This document shows, piece by piece, positions 23,601 through 38,600 of a stretch of 64,000 nucleotides of DNA (the first letter of the stretch is position 1; each line of letters starts with the position of its first letter). The notes below the pieces were generated by a model. That model was given only the letters and a program-made list of their open reading frames with translations. It made no database searches and was not told the DNA's origin. Origin of the DNA: Nematostella vectensis (Eukaryota > Cnidaria > Anthozoa > Actiniaria > Edwardsiidae); NCBI RefSeq assembly GCF_932526225.1, contig NC_064045.1:5166498-5230497 (forward strand), given 5' to 3'. Position numbers and translations under genes: made by a program.

Positions 23601-26600
23601 ATAACACATGCAACTGTGAAGACCCCGAATCTTTTAGTAAGACAACAAAAATGTAAAAAATATGTACCATTTGATGTAAAAGGAAAAAAAAACATATGTA
23701 AAATAATATTCGACCCAATTACAACTTAACTAAATCATTGAGCAGTAAGAAATTAAACAAGAACAATTCAGGCAAATACTTCTGTACACTTCTTTCGCTG
23801 TTCTGGATAAAAATGTGACTTGCAACTGCTAAAAGCATTATGTGTGATCATCTTACATTTTATTTGAGGGTTGTGCTTTTGTAAGCGAGTGCTTATTTAA
23901 CACTCTTGCCTTATTGGGCCGCTTATTCGAAGTGGAAAGCTTTTAGAAGCTGCTGTTCTTTACTTCATACCTAATCAGTGAGTGTGGTACATAATTTGTT
24001 GTGTAGCTGAAGAATACCCATGCTCTGAGACTGCAGATGCTCGCAAGTGCCGGACCCTTACCATAAAAAAAATATTAGAATTATATATTTCCAAACTTTG
24101 ATTCTGCTGATTGCAAACTCGTACCCTTTGGCTACGAGTCAAGCGTACGGAGATTATAATGTAGTTTTTCTTTCGCCCCCTTTGCCCCTCTCCCTTAAGC
24201 CGCTATGCAGGCTAATTATAATTGGAAGCTTTATTTCTCTTCATTTCTTTACTATTACAAAACCCGACATTTTTTTCTGTCCGGTTGTCAGAACGCAAAA
24301 TGAACGAAGACGAAAATGAAATGCACCTGAAATATCGAAAATTGGCAGGGCCGTAGCAGGGGGTGGGGCACTGGGGGCACGTGCCCCCCAATATTGTCAA
24401 AAATTATAAGAGAATGACCAGTAGGGGCGTGGCTGTGCCCCCCATTTTATTCTAAATGCTTCTGTACCGTGCCCCCCAATAATTGAGGCTTGCTACGGCT
24501 TCGTACGGACACTGCCGCCTCTGTTAGGCGATCGTTGATTCCATTTGGAATCAACTAATCATCATCAATGCACGCTAGCCTGCGAGCCGGGTCTCCTGTA
24601 TGTTTTCGTTGTTCAGGATACCTGTGACGCACAAAAAAAATCAAGAGCGGGGATGGCGAAAGGGAGAAGAGCTTTTTTGCTCGCCACAGGAATCCCGCCA
24701 CCCTTAGAACAGAAATTTCCGAATTTAACCCACTAGAGAGCTGGCTAGCAGGTCACTCGCTCGTGAATTACACACAGATACTGGGGCTCCTCTTTGCGCG
24801 CCAAGACTAAGGGCGCGTTTTTTTACTCGTGATTCCGGAATGAGAATGCTTAGAATAGTAGAAGCGCGCGTTCGTTTATCCGGGTTCCCATTCTGGAATG
24901 GAATGAAGGCCATTCTACCCATTCTGCTACCTGTAGCAGAATGACTCGAATGCCATTCTGAAAATTATCTACCAGCCATTCCCATTCCAGAATAATAGGA
25001 AAAAAAACGCGCCCTAAATCAAAGTGGAAAAAGCTAACGGATTGGTATGACTAGAAAAACTACAGACAAGCTGTAGAAAATGACTAGATGGTCTGCGAAG
25101 GCGTGATCGAATCAGAAGAATAAGTCAACATAGATTTGAAGTGGTATAACATACAATTTAGCCTTGTGTTGATTTATTTCCCGATAGTTGAACGGAGCCA
25201 GTTAAACTGGCCTCCCATAAGTTAACCTATAAACAACATCATACTGCATAGGGAAGTTTGTTGAGCTTAACGTTAAATTATTATGTAATCGATAGCACTG
25301 ATAATATAATATGAATAAAGATAATAATGGATTAAAAAAATCGTCTTGCATGATATTGTTTTTATACAGGTGGAAACTCCCTGTGCGTAAAAGGACTTAA
25401 TTATGGCGACACTTCAAATAGGGAAACCTGTTTTCGAAACTAATTGATCCTTGGTAATAGATTTTTGTGAATACTGCTCGTTGTACGTTGATTGAGGTCT
25501 TGAGGGGTTTTAGATTTAGCAACCCCCATATAAACGCCTACGCCAATACAAAAGTGTAATATATGCATACTTATTTAGTAGTAGGTTTTTCATAAGAAAT
25601 GTCCAGTTTCTGATAAAAGGGATCGCTTGCATTATGTTTAAGGGATTCTGTGTTTTGCATTACTAGATTATCCTCATTAAAATATGAACGCTATGATTTT
25701 TTTTGATTCACAAATGACGCGTTTTCGTATTCCTTGTTTCTTTTGTCCGTGGCATTACGTCACAGGATGTTTCACTATTAACTAAAACAACACTTGAGTA
25801 ACTACCAAGTTAGTTTGTTAGTAATTACGCATAGCAAGCATAAGCACATCGATTTTCTTAGAATACGAAAACGTTATCAACCTTAGCCCCAAAATGCATC
25901 GGTTATGTAAAAGAGTAAAAAACCGGTCCCATTAACTTCCATTCAAAAAGCAATGAAGCCACAACTTGTAAAAGTGCCTTTAAGTTAGCAAATTATTAAA
26001 AAGCGTCAAATGTCCAATGTTAATTTACAATTTTTTTCTATTCAAAGGCAAAGTTTCGTATGTTGATCAAGTCTATTACATTCATGACTTGGTAATTTAT
26101 AAATCGTACAGTTCAATGACGTCATTACAGGACCATTAAAGTACGTAAGTTGTTTATTGAAAATGTGCTTTAGTTGGCCATCTGGGGCACACGTGACTCT
26201 CTTTATGAAACCGGAAGGTTCCGCAAGAGCCTCGTCTTTATTCTCTTGCTGTCACTTGATCAGAGATGTACAACTTTGGTCTATTATTGAACAACTGTTG
26301 TTCGCGTTTGATTAAGGTAAATACGTTTCTGTACGATAAACACGCCAAATTTAGTGCTTCCAAAATGTTGCAAAAATACAGTGCGCTGTATATTGTCAGT
26401 ACCGCATTGTTTCCCTTGCTCTGCTCTCCCATGGCGTCTTGTGTTTCTCTCAGATTGCGGATTCACTTTTGAGAGTATTCAGACTTTTATAATGAATTTT
26501 ATACCAAGTTTGTGGTATAAGTCTTATATTGTTTTATGCGGTACTAGCTGGCCTGCGATAGACCCCTTTTTAATTTCGATCAAAACGTGGTAGTGTTGTA

Positions 26601-29600
26601 AATTTGGAAAGTGTTATCATTTCATTTTAAGCAAATGGCTTAAAATGTACTGCTATTTATTTATTGCAAGTCTTTGAGTAGTTGATCGGGATATTAAAAT
26701 ATTTTTTCGTAAGCTCATTTTAAACCATAAATTTAAAAGAATAGAGACATAGCTGTTAAACGCGCTATTACCATACTACTAGACTTTCTCAAAGTCCGCT
26801 GGCCAGCTGTTTAGAAATTGGCTTCTGCTATACAACGCCGGATTTTTTTACTGATTATTGTGGAAAATACTTTTTAGATCGCGCCTTCTTATTAGGGAAA
26901 ATCAAAGAGGGCGACTTTGGGCAATGTCTACCATACTACGTGACCGGGTAGCTTTATCTGCAATATTTGTAAACATTCTGGTCATTCGTGATCGTTGTGC
27001 GCCTGCAAGCGTAACGTATGCATCGCGGCGATCTTTTTGTCTTATCATTTGGCCTCATATTCAAAGTATTTACTAGTCCTTGACCTAGTTCTTGACTAAT
27101 CGCGTTTTGAGATAAAGTTTTTGTAATTTTTTACTTTGTCGCTGTCTTTGCCTTTGTGATTAGTTCTTTTGGCTTTTGATCATTGCGGTCGCACGGACAA
27201 TATTAGCTGCACTGAAATGGAACATCCAGATGAGATTAATGCACTCATATAATTAAAAGAACTAGCCTGGCGAGATTTGCAAGACTAACGTTTTGGTTTT
27301 TTGTAACGTTTTGGTTTGTTGTGATAAATATTCACCCTTCCACCTTCCCTTATTCACTAGCAGGCTCGTCCCTTTTGCTTCCATTAATCACTTTGTGTCT
27401 CCGTGCTAGCATAGGAAGTGAAGTGAAAAGGCCAATTTTCTCTGTATTTCTCTGGAAAGCCTTGTATACATGGATAACAAAGTAATGGTCGAAACATTAC
27501 TCCTTTTTGAAAAGAACCTTTAATAAGAACGTCCAGCCTGAGATTTCACCAAATTATCATGCTAAGAACATGCTGAGGCTCGAATAGCAGCGAAATATTT
27601 TCTTTTTAGTGTGATGTATTTTAAAATGCAGAATCAAATTGTCTTGCCAATAACAACCTTGAATATTATTTCTATTAGTTATTTCTTCTAATAGTTCATT
27701 GGGTATTTTTATATACTTAAAATTAAAGAACATTTTAATAAATTTTTTAGCCCAGCTCATCTGAAAATTAGACGTTCTTATAAGAAAGGGTAATTCCAAT
27801 AATCCACGACTCCTACCGAACCCACAGGTTTCCCACCCGCGTCAGTGAAGGATTTCTAAGGACATACGAATTCACGCAAATAAACATCTATTAGTTATAT
27901 CTTCATGCTCTATTCATGAAATAAACTTAGTTGGGATGTAGATGTATCCGTCTGTGGTGTTTTTTCTTCCCAAACAGCTCAATTTTACGAGTTTAGATCG
28001 ATATAAGCTTGACCGAACCTATATTGGAAAATAGTTATTATTTTTCCATGGCAAAAAAATGATAAAGAGGGCTTTTTCGCGCAGTCGGGTGTCTCGTAGG
28101 ATTGTAGACAGTGCAAAAGTAATCCACCGAGCGCACAATTATTTGATGGGTACGGAACCTAAAAGACAAAATACAAAAATTCATAAATTGTTGAAATTTC
28201 TTACATTTCTTACATTATTTAATCCGTTTCAGACTGCTTTTAGTTACACCGTCAAAAGAATTAATTTGAGCCAGCAGTTGGTTTCCCTGTCTCTTGCCAA
28301 AGCAATTGATTATGGGCTGATGTGTGCGGAAAATAGGTTCTTTCCTCTGTAAGGATGCCATTTTAACAAACAAATCAATAATTTATCCTAAAATTCTCCA
28401 TGGTGGCCGGGAAGTTTTCTACTTGAGCCTTAAAAATAACGGTTTAAGTGCTTTGTTTTTTATATTAATTCTCTGCCATTACAGATGGCAGGACTTTCAG
28501 CGGTAAATAATTGTTAAATACTTCTCATTTGCTTGCTTTTCTTAGTGATCGCCTTGCATGGTTTGTCATACTAAATATTTTATTAAGTCTCGGCCATTTC
28601 AAATCACAATCAATATGGTGGCTACTTCTATCTATCTACTTGAAACTGAGTTTTAAGCGATTTCCAACAGGTGTTGATTGAAACACCAATTGTTATTAAA
28701 ACAACTTAATCCACTGTTTTAGTTTGTATTCATTCATTTTGATGCGTGTTTGTTCCTTCTTGCCTTTCTGTCTACATTTTAAATTTAGCTTAGCAACTTT
28801 AATAACTACAGATTAACTTTAATAACTACAGATTTCGCAAGCCACCAATGACACTGACATTTAGTAACTAAGGGCGTTTCTTTTTTTTTCAATACTATTT
28901 CTTTTGTATAGAGCTGCTGAGGACGCAGGCTCGAGAAACAGGCACGCCAAATGAGAAATTGAGGGGGGGGGGGGGGCAAAATACTTGTTTTCCTCCAACC
29001 GCAATCTCCCTACAATGTTTTGAGGTAGGCTATTAGTTTTCTCTTTATTCAGAACACACGAGGATAAAAGACTTGAACGTGAAAGTGAAAAGTGAAGTTT
29101 ACCAATGAGTGGACTAAAGGACGTACGTGGGCGATTTAACTAAACTTAAAAAAAAAAGAAAAAGAGTTCGGCTGATGAAAAGCTAGATTATGTGTCTGAC
29201 AGTCGAGTTGTTTTTATTCATATTTCATCTTTTCGTGACTAATGCACACACGTTGTTTGCAGAACAGACTGCTTGGAATTTGTAGGTTCCAATTGAACGC
29301 CCAAATTGTCTATTTGTACATTAAAGATGTTTCGATCGCCACCAAAGGTTTTAAAGACAACCTTCCCCAGGGTAACCTTTTTTTACCCATGTGTTTATAG
29401 ATCGATTATGGCGCTGTTGTGGTGTTAATATTAGTTGCTAAGAATACACTGTTTTTCTTTCCTTGACGTCACTTGAGGTGGCAATTAGCCTCAATTGTGT
29501 CTGATAGAGGACAGATGAGTGAACATAACGGAGACATAACGTGAAAGTTAATTTCCTGACTTTGTGTCTTTGTGAATCAGTCTCCCTTTAAGTTACCTAA

Positions 29601-32600
29601 ACGATTTTGTGTTGCTTTGTGGACTCGATCTAACTTATCAGGCTTTGCAGAAACGCCTGCATGAAGGCTTATGGCAAACCATTTCCATGATATCTCAGGT
29701 GTAACGCAGATTGACAACAAAGACTGCACGTGTAAACGAGAACTTGTGAAACTAATTTTCCCAGCTTGGATACGCTTCACTTGTTTATAGGTGCTGTGTC
29801 TAGCCTTTGAAAGAGCAGATGTATACCTCAGCAAATGAAATCGCTTTATAAAATCGACAGGGGCAAAACTCCATAAATCAATTTTATATGTCTGCAAATT
29901 GGAAGAAGCATGCAGAATGACCGTCACTGCAGTGAGTGTTCTCGAGTGAAAGAGTTCTCCAATCCAGCCGTGAATAATGAAAAGTGTCTTTAAATGGCGA
30001 GTGAAAGAACATTACTAATGGGACGATGCATTTTTATATGTCTCCCAGAATAGCGAATATGAGCTGCCAACTGAACCTTTTAATTCTGTGCTTTATTCTT
30101 TAGCCTGGAGAAGCCACATCCCCTTCGTAGCCCTGTCACCAAAAGACCCTCCTTGACTCGAGCGTTCACCGTCTCTGCCATCTCTATGGTTACGAACGAC
30201 GAGGATCTTCCTCCTCCAAGAAGCCGTCGCCTCATGTACAAGGCTCCTCTAAGGCTCAAGTTCGCCCTCTCATCTAAGAGTAAGTGAACACAGTATGTAT
30301 AAGGCTCCTCTAAGCCTCCAGTTTGCCCTCTCGTCTAAGAGTAAGTGAACACGGTATGTATAAGGCTCCAATAAGGCTCAAGTTCGCCCTCTCATCTAAG
30401 AGTAAGTGAACACAGTATGTATAAGGCTTCTCTAAGGCTCCAGTTCGCCTTCTCATCCAAGAGCAAGTGAACACAGTATGTATAAGGCTCCAATAAGGCT
30501 CAAGCTCGCCCTGTCATCAAAGAGCAAGTAAACATAGTGTGTATAAGGCTTCTCTAGGGCTCCAGTTCGCCATCTCGTCCAAGAGCAAGTGAACACAGTA
30601 TGTATAAGGCTCCCCTAAGGCTCAAGTTGAGTAAGTACGCAGCTGCTTTGTCTCCTATTATCTTTGCTCTGCAAAGGAGTTCTTTTGTCTCTATTCTTCT
30701 CGATCTTTGTGTCGAAATTCGGATATTGTCCATTTGCCCAATCAAATTGCAGCTTGTAAGAGCTGCGTACTGGCCCCTCAAGTTCGCCCTTTCGTCTAAG
30801 AGCAAGTGAACACATTATGTATAAGGCTCCCCTAAGGCTCAAGTTGAGTAAGTACGCAGCTGCTTTGTCTTCTATTATCTTTGCTCTGCAAAGGAGTTCT
30901 TTTGTCTCTATTCTTCTCGATCTTTGTGTCGAAATTCGGATATTGTCCATTTGCCCAATCAAATTGCAGCTTGTAAGAGCTGCGTACTGGCCCCTCAAGT
31001 TCGCCCTTTCGTCTAAGAGCAAGTGAACACATTATGTGTAAGGCTCCTCTAAGGCTCAGGTTCGCCCTTTCGTCTAAGAGCAAGTAAACACATTATGTAT
31101 AAGGCTCCTCTAAGGCTCACGTTCGCCCTCTCATCTAAGAGCAAGTGAACACATTATGTATAAGGCTCCCCTAAGGCTCAAGTTGAGTAAGTACGCAGCT
31201 GCTTTGTCTTCTATTATCTTTGCTCTGCAAAGGAGTTCTTTTGTCTCTATTCTTCTCGATCTTTGTGTCGAAATTCGGATATTGTCCATTTGCCCAATCA
31301 AATTGCAGCTTGTAAGAGCTGCGTACTGGCCCCTCAAGTTCGCCCTTTCGTCTAAGAGCAAGTGAACACATTATGTATAAGGCTCCCCTAAGGCTCAAGT
31401 TGAGTAAGTACGCAGCTGCTTTGTCTTCTATTATCTTTGCTCTGCAAAGGAGTTCTTTTGTCTCTATTCTTCTCGATCTTTGTGTCGAAATTCGGATATT
31501 GTCCATTTGCCCAATCAAATTGCAGCTTGTAAGAGCTGCGTACTGGCCCCTCAAGTTCGCCCTTTCGTCTAAGAGCAAGTGAACACATTATGTATAAGGC
31601 TCCTCTAAGGCTCAGGTTCGCCCTTTCGTCTAAGAGCAAGTAAACACATTATGTATAAGGCTTCTCTAAGGCTCACGTTCGCCCTCTCATCTAAGAGCAA
31701 GTGAACACATTATGTATAAGGCTCCCCTAAGGCTCAAGTTGAGTAAGTACGCAGCTGCTTTGTCTTCTATTATCTTTGCTCTGCAAAGGAGTTCTTTTGT
31801 CTCTATTCTTCTCGATCTTTGTGTCGAAATTCGGATATTGTCCATTTGCCCAATCAAATTGCAGCTTGTAACAGCTGCGTACTGGCCCCTCAAGTTCGCC
31901 CTTTCGTCTAAGAGCAAGTGAACACATTATGTATAAGGCTCCTCTAAGGCTCAGGTTCGCCCTTTCGTCTAAGAGCAAGTAAACACATTATGTATAAGGC
32001 TCCTCTAAGGCTCACGTTCGCCCTCTCATCTAAGAGCAAGTGAACACAGTATGTATAAGGCTCCTAAGGTTCAAGTTCGCCATCTCGTCCAAGAGTAAGT
32101 AAACACAGTATGTATAAGGCTCCTCTAAGGCTCCAGTTCGCCATCTCGTCCAAGAGTAAGTAAACACAGTATGTATAAGGCTCCTCTAAGGCTCACGTTC
32201 GCCCTCTCGTCTAAGAGTAAGTAAACACAGTATGTATAAGGCTTCACTAAGGCTCAAGTTCGCCCTCTCATCTAAAAGCAAGTAAACACGGTATGTATAA
32301 GGCTCCTCTAAGGCTCCAGTTCGCCCTGTCATCTAAGAGCAAGTAAACACAGTATGTATAAGGCTCCTCTAAGGCTCAAGTTCGCCATCTCGCCAAGAGC
32401 AAGTGAACACAGTATGTATAAGGCTTCTCTAAGGCTCAAGTTCTCCCTCTCGTCTAAGAGTAAGTGAACACAGTATGTATAAGTCTCATCTAAGGCGAAA
32501 GTTCGCCCTCTCATCTAAGAGTAAGTAAACACAGTATGTATAAGCTCCAATAAGACTCAAATTCGCCCTCATCTAAGAGCAAGTGAACACAGTATGTATA

Positions 32601-35600
32601 AGCCTCCTCTAAGACTCAAGTTCGCCCTCTCATCTAAGAGCAAGTGAACACAGTATGTATAACGCTCCTCTAAGGCTCCAGTTCGCCCTGTCTTCTAAGA
32701 GCAAGTAAACACAGTTTGTATAAGGCTCCTCTAAGGCTCAAATTCGCCCTCTCATCCAAGAGCAAGTGAACACAGTATGTATAAGGCTCCTCTAAGGCTC
32801 AAGTTCGCCCTTTCGTCTAAGAGCAAGTGAACACAGTATGTATAAGGCTCCTCTAAGGCTCACGTTCGCCCTCTCATCTAAGAGCAAGTGAACACAGTAT
32901 GTATAAGGCTCCTAAGGCTCAGGTTCGCCCTTTCGTCTAAGAGCAAGTGAACACAGTATGTATAAGGCTTCTCTAAGGCTCAGGTTCGCCCTTTCGTCTA
33001 AGAGCAAGTAAACACAGATTCGCAGTTCGCATTATGTTAGTGAAGATGAGAACACTCTTAAGGGTTTTGGGGTAAATTTCGTAAACATTTTGAAGCTGCT
33101 TTGAGCTGCTATTGAGATATTGTTCAAAACGCATGCATCCATAAAAAAATAGTATATGAAGGTCGAGAAAAAGATTAGAGGGATGAAGTGCCGATGTAAA
33201 GTGATCCACTTAAGGTCGCTTTTCCGCCCGTTATGCAATGTGATTATGGACCTTGTGCGGCACTTAGAAAGAGACCAGCTTGCATTTGTATATACACTTT
33301 GTACATTCTTGTAATATTTCACCTCTTTCACTAGAACAAAAATTAATTCTGATCTCTAAAACCTGAAGTTTGATATCTTTAGTTTAGTCAAATTGCTAGT
33401 GAATGGATGATTTACGTTCTGCTTATCAAACAACACTTTAGATGCCGCTTGGCGACTTGAAGATGACGACACAGACGACTCTAAGCACCAGTCCCATGGG
33501 AGTAGTTGTACGGACGAGACGCCGTTCAGTTACACGGCCAGCGGTCTTTACTTCACCAGCGAACAGAGCAGGCGAGACAGTAGAAGGCTCATAAAGGTAA
33601 CCATGACAACAAAGGGGCAGCTTTAATCTCACTAGGCTGTCACCCTAAATGTTTACAGCTTGAAAGATTCAATCTTCGCCATCTTTAGCATTAAAGATGG
33701 ACTCGTCTGGGTGGATGTTATGTCCTTCTTTAATTTTGAAAATGACTAAGTGATGTTTTCTTGATTTCAGAACGGCTTGCACACCGAGGGCGAGCTCTCA
33801 AGCAAGAGAAGTAGCTCAAGCGAGGGGTCAGATCTGTCAATCAACAGCAAAACGTATGTCACAAATAACAAATGCAGGCCTCAAGTACCCCCCCCCCCCC
33901 CAAAAAAAAAAATCACCCTTGACCACCAAAAAATGGGTAATTTCGTTTTTTAATTACTATTTGCCATTATAATGCCTAATTACTATTTTCCATTATGATA
34001 CCTAATTACTATTTTCCATTATGATACCTAATTACTATTTTCCATTATGATACCTAATTACTATTTTCCATTATGATACCTAATTACTATTTTTCATTAT
34101 GATACCTATGACTGCGTAGCCCCTTCAGGCAAGGCTGCGAATGTATGAGGATTTATAGTGGAATACTCTGATGTAAGCATTTATCTCTTTTGATTTTTCG
34201 ATAACTGTCATTCTTATTATCATTCTTCTTTTAGTAGAGGTAGTGGACTAGTCAGACTCGCGAGGAAGTTGAGTCAGCGCAGAGAACGCCGATCACCAAT
34301 CACAGAAAAGTACGACATAGAACGGCATCTAATTACCATCAACATCATCGACCACCACCTCGCCATCATCATCATCATCGTCGTCGCCAACACCACTACT
34401 TTGCCATCATCATTATCATGATAACCATCATCATCATTCACCACCATCGGTATCATCTTCAAACATTTAACCGATAGCTCCATCATCCACTTTCATATCA
34501 CCATATTCATCAGCATCATTATCATTATAACGAAATTCAATTTTGCGCGACCTCGGCGGATCCAAAATCCTTGTCTCGTTTGGAAATAGCGCGTAGTCAC
34601 TCATTCGTTAGCCTCCCTCGCAGGCGTTTCTAGGCAGGTTGCTCGGTAGTGAACCGTCAACCGTCTAAACTAATCTCTGGCTTTGATGTCACTGCCGTGT
34701 CATAAACCATTTGACTGCACACAGCAAGGGAATTGATTGGTCATTGGTCATTGGCCATTGGTGGTGTAATTGACTACGCGGTATTAACGAGAAATTGATT
34801 TGAATTCTCGGCGGTCGCGCAACAAAGAATTCGTCTATAACATCATCATTCCACCACTATCATCACTATCACATGATTATGATCATCACCATTCACCATC
34901 ATCATAACCATCACATTTTCTTCATCATCACCATTCATCATCATCACCATCAGATTACAGCATATTCTAGAGGGTCTGTTATTTTGGTTTTGTACAACGG
35001 TCGCTTTATTCCGAAATTCGAGCTTCGATTTAATCTAAATTACTTGCAGTCGGTTTTGGTTTAACTTATCATTACAATGAGCTCAGAATTTTAGGTATTT
35101 CTTTTATTAATATTTGAAGAAATTAGAGAGATCGCGCAAATAATGATCGTATGGTAGCGCTTTGAAGATGGGTGATTTTTCTTTGGAACAGTTTTTTAGT
35201 AGACGCGGGTCAACTTCATCGATTTTAGCCTGGATTATTAAACGCTATCTCATTTTTACAGAATAAACGTACGCTCTCAAAGTCTTGAGAACCTATCATC
35301 CCCGACCTCAAGCACACAGAGTATCGACCGAGCAGTCAGCGGAAAGTCACCGAGGCTCTACCGAACACTGTCGATGGGACAGAAACCCGTACCTCGACAA
35401 CGCCTCGCTTCCGTGGAGAATAGATTCAGCGGTACAAACAAAGGTGTGAAAACGAACTCATGGTTATTGGTCGATCAACTTCTCCTTTGTTATTGTTTAT
35501 AATTAAAAATACAACAGTTTATTTGCAAAAAAAATCAAAATAACCGTCAACGATTGAAGTCTGATACTTTATCAATGATATTTTATTGAAAGGTTCTCTG

Positions 35601-38600
35601 TTACTTGCTTGATGAAAATGGATTCTTTGTGTGACTCAGCACTGAACGGAAGCATAAAATGGCGGCGTGATTGGCCTTTAGTTAAACCTCTGTTGCACAC
35701 ATCGCATCTTGATGGATTATTCTGGTATTTTGCTTCAAAGGATGATTTTGCACGAAACAGTTCACGTACACAGCCACGTTTTTTGTTTGAAATCGCCCGA
35801 TGCCAACATCAAAAAGTGCGACTTAAATAGAAAACACATTCCCGAAATATAACATGTTGACAGTATTACTTCTTTAATCTTAATTCAGATCAGGCCAAAG
35901 AGAAATTAAAAAGAAGAAAAGAGAATGTCTTAGATGGTAAGAACTGGTTTGAGGTGTTAAAAAAACTGCTGGACTTGTATGGTATGATTTGATCATGCTA
36001 CGATTTTCACAGGAAAGTGCTTTTTTGCGCGTGTTTATTTAGAGAACATATTGGCTGTAAGCTTTTCCAAAAGAATTGACAGTATAGCATGCCGAAAATT
36101 TGCCCGGTAAAAACCTGTAAAAAGCTTAAAATATAATGCAACACATCTGCGGCACTGTCCAGCTATATAGTTATATGGTGTCCCTGGCCATTCTATTCAT
36201 ACGAAGTTGTTTTTCAGCTTTAATAGATGCAATTGTTTGTCAAGATGTCGAAGAAGTGAAATCCATTTTGGAGACTGAGGCTGTAAATGTAAATGGGTGA
36301 GTATCTTCTGATTATGCAGTGTGGTATACACCTATTTCAAAAAACGTTATCGGTGCACGCAAATGGCGAATGGCAAGAGTAGGGATGAATCTTCAGTAAT
36401 TACCCCTTGAGATAACAAATGCTCACCCCACCCTGGGCGATTTTTAGTTCAAATGTTTTGCCTCACAGAGTATGAGCAAATCAAGTAGCCGCTTATATAA
36501 ACTCAAATTTGCTGTACGAAATAGCTGCAATAACCGATAAGTTTTGCTTCTGAACCGGAGTCTTCAGTCTCTGAGAGTGAAACTGGAGAAGGTTCTGATC
36601 CCCCGAAATGTAGAGAATTGCATAAATACTGCCTAAATGTTACCCATTTTAGTCATAATTTCTATCTGTTTACCTAATAAAGCAAAACGCCTTGTTGTCC
36701 CTTACAATAGAGTTAGGGTTAGGATTGGAACAAACTATTAAAGTGTTTGCTTTTTCGTTTGACAGACAAAACGCTGAAGGGTTTGTACCCCTGGAGTTTG
36801 CCGTCATGCTTGGTTTTCATCACATCGCCAAGATGCTGCAGGCGTTTGGCGCTAAAGAAAGTTCAAGAGGTCTGTCCGTCCGCCCACTGGTCCGTCCTTC
36901 TGTCTTTATTCCCGTATGACTGTCCGTTCGTCTGCCTCTGCCCGTCTGTCTTTTTGTCTGTCCGTGTTTGCCTAAGAAGAAAAAAAAAACAGAGTCAGTA
37001 ACTCAGCAATCTTAATAAACTAATCATCGACTTCTACTCACATGACTTCACGGCAAATCCACAGCCTTTTTTCGCTAGATCTTCATTTCAAATTTCTCTT
37101 GATTTATTGATTGATCCTCAATATTATAAATGCTTTATATCACTCTATTGTAATATCTCTCTATATCTCATACTGTACAAAGCTTACTTATGTACCCTTT
37201 TTTAAAACTATTTAATTACACTCTTTTTTATATAAAAACGTCAAATTTTCATTTGATGCTGGGATTTTTTTTGTAGCATGTTCTTAATGATGTTCTTGAT
37301 TTTAGAGTATATGAAAATATAATACCAATGAATTCTTAGGAAGAGAATTACACAAATGAACAATCGCAACAATATTTAAGGTTTTTATTCTGCATTTTAG
37401 AACGTAGTCAGACTAACAAAGCAATATTTGGCTGCTATCTCAGCCTCGATATGTTTTTAGCATGTTCTTAAAATCTGGTGAAATCTCAGGCTTGACGTTC
37501 TTATAAAAAAATAGTGTAAAACCATGGGAGCAATTTCTATTTCGTTTTTTGGGTATTTGTTAGACTTTCTCAAAGTCCGCTGACCAGCTTTTTAGAAATT
37601 GGCTTCTGCTGTACAACGGACTTTTCTAGTTCGCTTCCCTCCCATTTTTACCGACCTAAATTTAGGTCCGTGCGAGAAAGATGCCGACGCCACAGTAAAC
37701 GTCATGGTCGCTATTTTGTTGCTTTCAGAAATCTTGTTTCTTGCAGCTCTTTCGTTCTCTTTTAAAATATCAAATTCGGATTAACATCAATAGTGTAAAG
37801 AAAACTAAATTTTCAATTTTTACTGGTGACTATACAGAAAAGAAATAGAGACTGGAAAGATTTGGAAGCAAAAACGTTTTCAAGTTTCGTTATTTTCTTG
37901 CGCGCGCTTAAGAATAACGTCATTTTAAACGAGCGCGCGCATATATTGTATTTTATTTTCCGCGGCAAAAATATGCAAACTAAAATCAAAATCGTGCAAA
38001 CGGAACAAGTCGTCCTCTCCGCGCACCTGATTTTTTTACTTTTTATCGGGGAAAATACCCACCCGCGCGCTCCTATTAGGGAAAATCAACGAGGGCGACT
38101 TGGGGCAAGTTTAGGTATTTGTTTGTTTATTTCCTTGTGTGCCTTGTTTTGCTAATAAGAACATTGCGACAGTGCAGAGCCATCAAGCTAAACGAAAAAG
38201 ATGGAAGCGTTTGTTGAAATCTTAAAAAAAACGTCGATCAACTGCTCCTATATTATTGTTTATAATTGAAAATACATTGGTTTATTTGCAAGAAATCTTC
38301 AAAATAACCACCCACGATTTAAGTTTAATACCTTTAATGAACAATTTTATTTTAAGTACCCCAGTCACTTGCTTGAATTAACCAATGGAAATGGATTCTT
38401 TTATTGAGTAGCTATTGTGCGGGAGCAAAATGGTGGTGTTATTGGCCTTATCTAAGTTCCCTTGTGTCTGGTTCGCAGTGTGAATAGTGTTCTCTCTCCA
38501 CAGTACCCTTCCTAGACAAGCATCTACGCATGCTGTCAAACGAGGCCGAGCAAAGACTACAGGACCTGACGTTAGCTGTTGTCCACGTGACCAACTGCAC

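Larger units (their letters stand above)
25018..30103. other. ANKFN1 intron 2, right part
   Basis: No exon recognised in this 5-kb stretch. It holds two transposon copies (families B and D, listed separately), a G run (28962-28975) and AT-rich unique sequence. ORFs on both strands here are short and without family motifs. Confidence 0.5.

Noticed and set aside
24545-24922. Short ORFs near 24.6-24.9 kb
   Set aside because: They overlap the GC-richer ends of MITEs and show no family resemblance.
30554-31978. Paired ORFs of 69-135 codons on both strands, repeated several times
   Set aside because: They are copies of the 61-bp/556-bp repeat; the plus-strand start MYKAPLRLK is merely the duplicated end of exon 3.
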